From positions 2,099-7,261 of the forward strand of contig QHPA01000271.1 of assembly GCA_003218935.1 (NCBI GenBank): a stretch of DNA of 5,163 nucleotides, read 5' to 3'. The notes under the pieces were generated by a model. The model did no database searches. It saw nothing but the letters and a program-made list of their open reading frames with translations, and was not told where the DNA came from. Within the stretch, counting starts at the first letter, position 1, and each line of letters opens with the position of its first letter. Positions 1 through 5,163 of the stretch are shown here, one piece after another. The position numbers and the translations under genes are program-made. This stretch comes from Verrucomicrobiota bacterium. GTDB taxonomy: Bacteria; Verrucomicrobiota; Verrucomicrobiia; Limisphaerales; AV2.

Positions 1-18
1 CACGCCGGGACCATTTTT

Positions 19-58
19 ATTCGGGCGGATTCGTGTTCATTCGTGTTTATTCGTGGTT
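19..58. repeat. Degenerate 10-bp tandem repeat (ATTCGTGTTC type)
   Basis: Three adjacent decamers, ATTCGTGTTC (29-38), ATTCGTGTTT (39-48) and ATTCGTGGTT (49-58), differ from each other by one to three bases. A fourth, more diverged copy (ATTCGGGCGG) lies at 19-28. The period is exactly 10 bp, about one helical turn. The stretch lies in non-coding DNA upstream of argA. From memory, similar ATTCGTG decamer runs are common between genes in Verrucomicrobiota and some Planctomycetes, but I could not check this. No function is visible. The array may be a replication-slippage product or a small interspersed repeat. Confidence 0.75.
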
Positions 59-176
59 GAACAGTCAGGATTAGCGAGGTTTCGGAAAATTGAAGTTGAA
101 TCCCGCCGAAAACGGAATACTTATCCGTGGTTCGATCCGATACGGACAAAACTGACGCATTCGAGAATACCTCAAC
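59..176 (+). promoter_or_regulatory. argA leader with mutually exclusive short hairpins
   Basis: This non-coding stretch precedes argA. Three short complementary blocks are visible: ACGGA at 112-116, TCCGT at 124-128 and ACGGA at 142-146. The middle block can pair with either neighbour, so two alternative 5-bp hairpins are possible, an arrangement formally like an attenuator. The stems are short and there is no following U-tract, so chance is quite possible. I found no convincing sigma-70 promoter. TTGAAT at 96-101 and AATACT at 116-121 are too close together to be a standard pair. There is no strong Shine-Dalgarno sequence before the GTG at 177. Confidence 0.2.
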
Positions 177-1427
177 GTGAAACCGACTGACCTGCGCGGC
201 ATCCTCCAGTACATCCCGCGCTTCCGCGAGAAAATCTTCATCGTCAGCATCGACGGCGCCATCGTCACCGACGAAAACTTCGCCAATATCCTGCTCGACA
301 TCGCTGTCCTCCGCTCGTTGAACATCCGTGTCACGCTCGTCCACGGCGCCTCGGCGCAAATCAAGGCGCTGGCCGAAGAACTCAAGGTAAAGCCGAGCGA
401 CGTCGCAGGCACGGGAGTGACTGACGCCGACACGCTGAAGCTGGCGCTGACGGGCGCGAACCGGTTGACGCATGAAATCCTCGAGGGCCTTTCCGCCAAC
501 GACCTGCGCGCCGCCTGCACCAACGCCATCATCGCGCACCCGATGGGCATCATCCAGGGCGTCGATCATCTTTTCACGGGGAAGGTCGAGCGCGTGGATG
601 TCGAGCTGCTGCAGACGCTGCTGAATCAAGGCATCGTTCCGGTCGTGCCGCCGCTCGGTTTCGACGGCGATGGCAAAACCTATCGCGTCAATTCTGACAG
701 CGTCGCGCTGGAAGTGGCGAAGGGGCTCGGCGCCATCAAATTGATTTACATCACCACGCATGACGGCCTGTTGAGGCAGGGCCAACTCATCCGCCAGATG
801 CTGGTGGCGGACCTCGACGCGATTCTGGCAAACCATAAAGAGGAAGTCCTGCCGGAGATGCTTTCCAAGGCGATTCACGCCGCCGCCGCCTGTCATGCCG
901 GCGTGCAACGCGTCCACATCATCAACGGACGCGTGGATGAAGGTTTGCTCGCCGAGGTATTTTCCAACGACGGCATCGGCACCTTGATTTATGCCAACGA
1001 ATATCAGCAAATCCGTCGGGCAATGAAGAAGGACATCCGCGCCATTCAGATGCTGACGAAGAAGGCGGTTGAGACCGAGGAGCTGGTCAAACGCCCCCGC
1101 GTGAGCATCGAGAAAAACATCGGCGACTTCTACATCTTCGAAATCGACAGGAACCCGGTCGCCTGCGTGTCATTGCACCTTTATGCCGAACAAAAGAAAG
1201 GCGAATTGGCCTGTCTTTACGTCAATCCGTTGCACGAAAACCAGGGCATTGGCCGCAAGCTGATCCAATTCGTCGAAAGCAAAGCGCGGGAAATGGGCTT
1301 GAGCGAACTGCTCGCGCTTTCAACCCAGGCCTTCACTTACTTCCAGTCCAAGGTGCCCACCGGTCGCCGCGAGAAATACGAACAGAGCGGCCGCAAATCG
1401 AAGGTGCTGGTGAAAAAGTTGAAATGA
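177..1427 (+). CDS. argA: N-acetylglutamate synthase (amino-acid acetyltransferase)
   Basis: The product transfers acetyl from acetyl-CoA to the amino group of glutamate, the first step of arginine synthesis, in the cytoplasm. The 416 residues split into an amino-acid-kinase fold (about 1-270) and a C-terminal GNAT domain (about 285-416). The kinase fold has VHGASAQI near 55-62 where N-acetylglutamate kinases have a glycine-rich GGGPQ-like loop, and FIVSIDG near 21-27 lacks the kinase catalytic lysine. It is therefore probably an arginine-sensing domain, as in classical ArgA. The GNAT domain shows the acetyl-CoA loop NQGIGRKL (355-362) and the ArgA-like end GRKSKVLVKKL. The start is GTG at 177, because an in-frame TGA at 153-155 closes the frame and the only other possible start is a rare ATT at 159. 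Compared with E. coli ArgA, about 10 residues seem to be missing after FQSK (389-392), where the family has a GF-containing turn. proA follows 125 bp downstream. Confidence 0.9.
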   Translation: MKPTDLRGILQYIPRFREKIFIVSIDGAIVTDENFANILLDIAVLRSLNIRVTLVHGASAQIKALAEELKVKPSDVAGTGVTDADTLKLALTGANRLTHEILEGLSANDLRAACTNAIIAHPMGIIQGVDHLFTGKVERVDVELLQTLLNQGIVPVVPPLGFDGDGKTYRVNSDSVALEVAKGLGAIKLIYITTHDGLLRQGQLIRQMLVADLDAILANHKEEVLPEMLSKAIHAAAACHAGVQRVHIINGRVDEGLLAEVFSNDGIGTLIYANEYQQIRRAMKKDIRAIQMLTKKAVETEELVKRPRVSIEKNIGDFYIFEIDRNPVACVSLHLYAEQKKGELACLYVNPLHENQGIGRKLIQFVESKAREMGLSELLALSTQAFTYFQSKVPTGRREKYEQSGRKSKVLVKKLK

Positions 1428-1552
1428 CCGGCGGGGCCCTGTCAAACAGGCTTTGGCGCATCAAACTCAAGCCTCAGATGTCCGAACGCCTCCTGCCGCC
1501 ATTCACTCAACTTCCCGCTTTTCACTTCCTGGTTTTCGATTAAACTCGCCGC
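1428..1552. other. argA-proA spacer
   Basis: This 125-bp spacer shows no supportable gene. A perfect 5-bp hairpin, CCTGT-CAA-ACAGG (1438-1450), lies 10 bp after the argA stop but has no T-tract, so it is at best a weak terminator. A T-rich stretch just before proA (about 1516-1542) could hold a promoter, but no box pair is convincing. No Shine-Dalgarno sequence precedes the proA ATG. The spacing leaves open whether the two genes share a transcript. Confidence 0.4.
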
Positions 1553-2884
1553 ATGACGTTGACGGAACAGATGACGCGGTTGGCGAGGCAGGCCAAAGCG
1601 GCGTCGCGCGAGCTGGCCCGACTGACGACAGGGGAAAAGAACGACTGCCTGCTCGCGATGGCCGACGCGCTGGAGCAGAACCGCGACGACATCAAAAAAG
1701 CTAACGCGCGCGACATGGACACCGCTGCGAAGATGGGACTCTCCACCGCCATGCTCGATCGCCTCAGACTCGATGACAAACGCGTCGCCGCGATGGCCAA
1801 AGGGCTGCGCGAAGTCGCCGCGTTGCCCGACCCCGTCGGCAAAATCCTGGATGAACGCGTCCGCCCCAACGGTCTGAAGCTCCAGAAAATTTCCACACCC
1901 ATCGGCGTCATCGTCATCATTTACGAGTCGCGCCCGAACGTGACCGCCGACGCCGCGAGTCTTTGCTTCAAATCAGGCAACGCGACGATTCTCCGCGGCG
2001 GCAAGGAGGCGTTGAACTCCAATCAAATCATCGCCCGTGTGATGACTGGAGCTGGACGCGAGGTTTGCGCCAGGTTCGCCCGGAGGAGTTCAGCGCGCGG
2101 CGCCGACGCTGCAGGTGTAGAGTCGGGCCTGTGGCCCGAATACGGGATCCAGGTCGTGCCGACCACCGACCGGGAAGCCATCAAGGAACTGCTTTCGCTC
2201 ACGCAATTTGTTGACCTGTGCGTCCCGCGCGGAGGCGAAGGTCTCATCCGGGCCGTCGCCGAGTGTTCCAAGGTCCCGGTCATTAAACATTACAAAGGTG
2301 TCTGCCACGTTTACGTGGATGCCGACGCCGACTTGAAGATGGCTGAGGAAATCGTGCTGAACGCGAAGTGCCAGCGGCCTGCCGTCTGCAACGCGATGGA
2401 AACGCTGCTCGTCGATAAAGCGATCGCCAGGAAGTTCCTCCCGGTCATCGACCGCCGGCTCGCCGAAAAGAAAGTCCAACTCCGGGCTGACGACGGAACA
2501 CGCGCCGTTCTCCAGCCCGCCACCTGCGAGCTGCAACCTGCGACGGACCAGGATTGGTTCACTGAATACAATGATTACATCCTCAACGTCCGCGTCGTGG
2601 AGGGCGTGCAACAGGCCATCGATCACATCAACCATTACGGCTCGGCGCATTCCGACAGCATCGTCACGACCAACCAAACTCGCGCGAAGCGGTTTCTCAG
2701 CGAAGTGGATTCCGCGGCGGTTTACTGGAATGCTTCGACGCGTTTCACCGACGGAGGCGAGTTCGGCATGGGCGCGGAGATCGGCATCAGCACGGATAAG
2801 ATCGGCGCTCGAGGCCCGATGGGCCTCGAGGAGCTGACCAGCTACAAGTGGATCGGCATCGGCAACGGACAAATCGTGACTTAG
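1553..2884 (+). CDS. proA: Gamma-glutamyl phosphate reductase with an in-frame insertion
   Basis: This enzyme reduces gamma-glutamyl phosphate to glutamate-5-semialdehyde with NADPH, the second step of proline synthesis, in the cytoplasm. It belongs to the aldehyde dehydrogenase superfamily. Visible family features are YESRPNVTADAASLCFKSGN (124-143), LRGGKEA (147-153), PRGGEGLIR (225-233), VIKHYKGVCHVYVD (243-256) and the catalytic cysteine C279 in QRPAVCNAMETLLV. The ProA signature from V349 to I370 (including HINHYGSAHSDSI) and the end STRFTDGGEFGMGAEIG...GARGPMGLEELTSYKW are intact. At 443 residues it is longer than E. coli ProA (417). About 21 extra residues lie between E170 and G192 and most of the rest is at the N-terminus. 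The start at 1553 is supported because LTEQM aligns with the start of E. coli ProA. The active-site parts are intact, so the gene may be functional, but the insert is unusual. The beta-helix ORF begins directly after the TAG stop. Confidence 0.93.
   Translation: MTLTEQMTRLARQAKAASRELARLTTGEKNDCLLAMADALEQNRDDIKKANARDMDTAAKMGLSTAMLDRLRLDDKRVAAMAKGLREVAALPDPVGKILDERVRPNGLKLQKISTPIGVIVIIYESRPNVTADAASLCFKSGNATILRGGKEALNSNQIIARVMTGAGREVCARFARRSSARGADAAGVESGLWPEYGIQVVPTTDREAIKELLSLTQFVDLCVPRGGEGLIRAVAECSKVPVIKHYKGVCHVYVDADADLKMAEEIVLNAKCQRPAVCNAMETLLVDKAIARKFLPVIDRRLAEKKVQLRADDGTRAVLQPATCELQPATDQDWFTEYNDYILNVRVVEGVQQAIDHINHYGSAHSDSIVTTNQTRAKRFLSEVDSAAVYWNASTRFTDGGEFGMGAEIGISTDKIGARGPMGLEELTSYKWIGIGNGQIVT
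2063..2128. repeat. Probable short element inserted in frame in proA
   Basis: This stretch encodes about 21 residues (starting VCARFARR, rich in R, A, S and G) with no counterpart in E. coli ProA. Between the KE of RGGKE and the DR of TTDR there are 56 residues here against 35 in E. coli. The element keeps the reading frame and has no in-frame stop. It holds a CAGCG (2091-2095)/CGCTG (2107-2111) inverted pair. A perfect 7-bp hairpin, TCGGGCC-TGT-GGCCCGA (2123-2139), marks its right edge. Its boundaries are approximate. That it is a mobile or dispersed repeat is an inference, in analogy to Rickettsia palindromic elements that insert in frame into protein genes. Confidence 0.5.
2808..2830. repeat. 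Perfect 10-bp hairpin inside proA
   Basis: CTCGAGGCCC (2808-2817), loop GAT, and GGGCCTCGAG (2821-2830) form a perfect, GC-rich inverted repeat. It encodes the conserved ARGPMGLE motif, so amino-acid constraint plus the codon choice for R, G, P, G, L and E could create it by chance. It ends 54 bp before the proA stop and has no T-tract, so it is not a standard terminator. A role in mRNA stability or pausing is possible but not shown. Confidence 0.6.
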
Positions 2885-4366
2885 ATGCAAACGAAGCTCC
2901 CTCGAGCCATCCCTTCTCAGACGGATCGAACCTGCGCGGCGGGGCAGCAACCAGATCCGAAATCCCAATACCGAAATCCGAAACAGATCCGAATGCGAAA
3001 GACTCAAAATTTGAGAGCCACAGACCGTCCGGGTTTCGGCAAATCAGGAATCCGGATTTTGAATTTGTTTGCTTCGGATTTCGGAATTCGAGCTTTTGCT
3101 TTGCTGACGGCCTTACCCCTCTCCGTCACTGGCCTCCCGGCCGCCGTCACGGTCAACACCGTGGACGCGCTCAAAGCCGCCATCGAGGAGGCCAATGCAA
3201 ATCCAAACGCCGACGCCACGATCCTCCTCGAAGACGGAACGTATCACCTGAAGTGGGCGCATCTATGGCTCGCGCGCGATGGCATGACCATCACCGGCAA
3301 ATCAAGCAATCGTGAGGCCGTCATCTTGCGCGGAGAAAGCGGCATGCGCAGCGGCAAGACCGAATTCATTTTTCAAGTCAGCGCGGACGACGTGACGATC
3401 AGCGATCTCACGCTCGAAGATGTCGGAAGTCATGCGCTTATCATTCATGGCGAAGCGCCTCTCGGCGCCGATCGCACCGTGCTCCGTAATCTCGTCATCC
3501 GCGACACGTTCCAGCAAATGGTTAAAGTCACCCCGGCCAACAGCGACCCGGAGAAGTTCTTTTCCGAGAGCGGCGTGCTGGAGGATTGCCTGCTCGAGTA
3601 CACCGCGGGCATCGGCCTGCAGGTCGACATCGGCGGCATCGACGCCCATGGCGCGAAGGACTGGATCGTGCGCCGGAACGTCTTCAAAAACATCATCAGC
3701 CCGTCGCAGTCGTCCGCCGAGCATGCCGTTCATTTCTGGTCGTGGTCGCGCGGCACGCTGGTGGAGAACAACCTCATCATCAACTGCGACCGCGGCATCG
3801 GCCTCGGCCTGAGCATTTCCGGCCACACTGGCGGCGTCATTCGGAACAACATCGTCTTCCACGACTCCAGGAATTCCGGCGGCTTCGCCGATGTCTCCAT
3901 CGAAGTGCTGCACTCGGACGGCGCGCAGATTTACAACAACACCGTCTGGCAAGCCCACAGTAATTGCTCCGCGGCGATCAAAAACTTCGAGTCCAAAAAC
4001 GTCACCATCGCCAACAACCTCGTGCACATGCGCCCCGATTCGTTCTGGAACCTGCGACAGGCAATCTGGGTCAACAACGGCACCGGCCCCGTGCTGTCGA
4101 ACGCAATCACCGCGCCCATCTCGCGCTGGTTCGGCAGCGTTACGCCTCCTGCGCTCACGCGTGTCAGTGAGGTCGGCAACTTCCTCCATACCCGCGACGC
4201 CTCAATCACCCAGGTTATCGACAAAGGCACAACCAACATCGCCAATCTGCCGGTTCCATTCATCGATTTCGACGGTCACCGCCGTCCGAAAGGCAAAGGT
4301 ATCGACATCGGCGCAGACCAATTCCGCCGGGTGCAGAGCCCGCCCCAAGGGCTGAAGCTTGATTGA
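2885..4366 (+). CDS. Exported right-handed parallel beta-helix protein
   Basis: The protein probably leaves the cytoplasm and folds as a right-handed parallel beta-helix. A hydrophobic signal-like stretch (about 68-87, IRAFALLTALPLSVTGLPAA) is followed by VTVNTVDALKAAIEEANANP and ILLEDGTYHL, the usual opening of pectate-lyase-like and PL6-like beta-helix proteins. Repeated rungs follow with asparagine-rich turns such as RRNVFKN, VENNLIIN, IRNNIVFHDS, IYNNTVWQ and IANNLV (about 263-380). The end, DFDGHRRPKGKGIDIGADQF (461-480), is the motif that often closes such secreted proteins. The substrate is unknown, and polysaccharide lyase activity is only a possibility because no catalytic residues could be identified. 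The start is uncertain. ATG 2885 directly abuts the proA stop and is the outer limit, without a Shine-Dalgarno sequence. ATG 2993 (residue 37) gives a shorter protein with the same signal segment. Residues about 23-68 are encoded by a repeat element and are unlikely to be ancestral. Confidence 0.8.
   Translation: MQTKLPRAIPSQTDRTCAAGQQPDPKSQYRNPKQIRMRKTQNLRATDRPGFGKSGIRILNLFASDFGIRAFALLTALPLSVTGLPAAVTVNTVDALKAAIEEANANPNADATILLEDGTYHLKWAHLWLARDGMTITGKSSNREAVILRGESGMRSGKTEFIFQVSADDVTISDLTLEDVGSHALIIHGEAPLGADRTVLRNLVIRDTFQQMVKVTPANSDPEKFFSESGVLEDCLLEYTAGIGLQVDIGGIDAHGAKDWIVRRNVFKNIISPSQSSAEHAVHFWSWSRGTLVENNLIINCDRGIGLGLSISGHTGGVIRNNIVFHDSRNSGGFADVSIEVLHSDGAQIYNNTVWQAHSNCSAAIKNFESKNVTIANNLVHMRPDSFWNLRQAIWVNNGTGPVLSNAITAPISRWFGSVTPPALTRVSEVGNFLHTRDASITQVIDKGTTNIANLPVPFIDFDGHRRPKGKGIDIGADQFRRVQSPPQGLKLD
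2951..3090. repeat. CCGAAATCCGAA inverted-repeat element
   Basis: CCGAAATCCGAA at 2971-2982 is perfectly complementary to TTCGGATTTCGG at 3073-3084, giving a 12-bp inverted pair separated by 90 bp. More degenerate copies of the ATCCGAAAT/GATCCGAA unit lie in the left arm (2954-2963 and 2986-2992). Between the arms are the palindromes CTCAAA-A-TTTGAG (3003-3015) and AATCCGGATT (3049-3058). The stretch is richer in A and T than its surroundings. From memory, such AATCCGAAATCCGAA runs are frequent between genes in Verrucomicrobiota and relatives. Here the element overlaps the 5' part of the beta-helix ORF. It could act as a transcript-end or stability hairpin after proA. Confidence 0.7.
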
Positions 4367-4374
4367 TCCCATGA
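4337..4374. terminator. Weak hairpin at the convergent gene ends
   Basis: AGCCC (4337-4341) and GGGCT (4349-4353) can form a 5-bp stem with a 7-base loop, just before the beta-helix stop. Only 8 bp (4367-4374) separate the two convergent stop codons, so any terminator must overlap coding sequence. There is no clear T-tract after the hairpin in either direction. This is a weak candidate. Confidence 0.15.
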
Positions 4375-5163
4375 CTATTTCACCGCACTGCTGTTGCCCA
4401 CTTCGACCGGCACATGAAGATGGCCGATGGCCGTCTGCCCGCGTTCATTCGTTCGTTCGACGCGCACCAGGTAGCGGCCCGGCCTGGCAAAACGATGCTG
4501 CGTCACGGCGTAGCCATCTTTGGCGTGCTGATCCACGTTGCCGTCAGATTTCACCGTGACCTTCTCGCTGCCATCGCCGAAGTCCCACGTTTCATGGCCG
4601 GCGGTCGTGCGAAACGACCGGACTTTGAAGGTCACTGGATCTCCCGTGCGGATATTCACCGTCGGCGCAAAGGCCGGGTGGATGGTGGGCGGTAACTGGT
4701 CCGGCGCGGACTTGTCGATGACCAGCACGACAGCAAAATCGTAATCCACCTCACCACGCGCATCGGTAACTTTGAGGATTTCGCTGTACTCGCCGGACTG
4801 ACCATACGTGCGTTCGACCGTGGAGCCGCTGGCCGAGGTCCCGTCGGTGAAAGTCCAGTCGTAACGCGTGATCCTGCCGGACGCGCTCCAGGATTTCGAG
4901 CCATCGAGAACGACTTTCTCTCCCGTGAAAACGAAATGATGGGGCCGGGCCACCGCGATGATCTTGGGCGCGTATTGACGGTGGTAAGCCTCCCAGAAAA
5001 AGGCGTATCCCTCTTGAATGCCCCACAGTCCGGACGGCTGGCGACTCGTGATATCGAAGTGCAAGTGCGACCAGCCACCGCTGCCGCCTTCCTTCCCCAA
5101 CACTCCGACCTTTTGGCCCAGGCTGATCTGCGCGCCGGGCCGCACCGCCGGATCAATGATCTG
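4375..5163 (-). CDS. M23 metallopeptidase with two PKD-like domains (5' partial)
   Basis: Only the last 262 residues are in the window. The frame stays open to the right edge, so the GTG at 5143-5145 is an internal valine and not the start. The visible N-terminus (about 1-40) is the end of an M23 (LytM/lysostaphin-like) zinc peptidase domain: PGAQISLGQKVGVLGKEGGSGG, then the HLH pair (H33 and H35) in WSHLHFDI, which supplies a zinc ligand. The other zinc ligands lie beyond the edge. Two PKD-like beta-sandwiches follow. The first spans about 66-150, with VVLDGSKSW, YDWTFTDGTS and YGQSGEYSEILKVTDARG. The second spans about 158-255, with the classical WDFGDGS at 193-199 and FARPGRYLVRVERTN. M23 enzymes cut peptidoglycan cross-links or other peptides outside the cytoplasm. 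The PKD domains probably position the enzyme at a surface. Catalytic activity cannot be judged from this part. The gene is convergent with the beta-helix gene, with 8 bp between stops. Confidence 0.85.
   Translation of the reverse strand, partial: QIIDPAVRPGAQISLGQKVGVLGKEGGSGGWSHLHFDITSRQPSGLWGIQEGYAFFWEAYHRQYAPKIIAVARPHHFVFTGEKVVLDGSKSWSASGRITRYDWTFTDGTSASGSTVERTYGQSGEYSEILKVTDARGEVDYDFAVVLVIDKSAPDQLPPTIHPAFAPTVNIRTGDPVTFKVRSFRTTAGHETWDFGDGSEKVTVKSDGNVDQHAKDGYAVTQHRFARPGRYLVRVERTNERGQTAIGHLHVPVEVGNSSAVK

Noticed and set aside
19..58. CRISPR array
   Set aside because: The units are only 10 bp, directly adjacent and without spacers. No cas gene is present.
71..553. A 160-codon open frame on the - strand over the start of argA
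   Set aside because: It overlaps the well-supported N-terminal domain of ArgA, and its serine- and arginine-rich translation shows no recognisable domain.
2510..2551. Near-duplication LQPATCE/LQPATDQ in ProA as a second insertion
   Set aside because: The interval from LAEKK to LNVRVV has the same length (47 residues) as the matching stretch of E. coli ProA, so nothing has been inserted there. The similarity is probably chance.
2090..3007. A 305-codon open frame on the - strand opposite proA
   Set aside because: It lies antisense to proA, which has full family motifs. The translation resembles no known protein, and one end simply reads the CCGAAATCCGAA element. Long antisense frames are common opposite GC-rich genes.
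3302..4189. A 295-codon open frame on the - strand opposite the beta-helix gene
   Set aside because: It is an antisense shadow with composition dominated by D, V, A and R. The + strand frame has clear beta-helix rungs and a signal segment.
4359..4744. Small + strand frames opposite the end of the M23/PKD gene
   Set aside because: They overlap the PKD-coding sequence with its WDFGDG motif and show no domain or ribosome-binding site.
5143..5145. GTG as the start codon of the - strand M23 gene
   Set aside because: The frame stays open to the window edge, and this GTG lies inside the M23 domain, so it is an internal valine of a truncated gene.

Overview
The window is GC-rich bacterial chromosomal DNA. 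It carries three complete genes on the + strand and one gene on the - strand that runs off the right edge. The best guess for the source is a member of the Verrucomicrobiota (Pedosphaera/Limisphaerales type) or a related PVC-group bacterium. This is inferred from short repeats of the ATTCGTG and CCGAAATCCGAA types, which I associate with that group, from the style of the argA and proA proteins, and from the exported beta-helix and PKD proteins. No 16S rRNA or other phylogenetic marker is present, so the assignment is tentative.

Layout: 1-176 is a non-coding leader with a degenerate 10-bp tandem repeat (19-58) and a short hairpin-forming stretch. 177-1427 is argA (N-acetylglutamate synthase, amino-acid-kinase fold plus GNAT). 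1428-1552 is a spacer with one weak hairpin. 1553-2884 is proA (gamma-glutamyl phosphate reductase). 2885-4366 is an exported right-handed beta-helix protein whose 5' end is built from an inverted-repeat element (about 2951-3090). After an 8-bp gap, 4375-5163 is the 3' part of an M23 metallopeptidase gene with two PKD-like domains, convergent with the beta-helix gene.

How the genes relate: argA and proA are same-strand neighbours acting on glutamate. ArgA commits glutamate to arginine synthesis by acetylation. ProA reduces gamma-glutamyl phosphate on the way to proline. The two genes downstream look like unrelated cell-envelope or secreted proteins.

The most notable signal is that short DNA elements appear to have altered protein-coding genes. 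ProA has an in-frame insertion of about 21 residues (near 2063-2128) in an otherwise strongly conserved enzyme. ArgA appears to lack about 10 residues of its GNAT domain near 1352. The beta-helix ORF has a repeat element fused into its N-terminal coding region. I saw no tRNA, rRNA, CRISPR array, transposase or integrase, and nothing that clearly amounts to a new multi-gene system.
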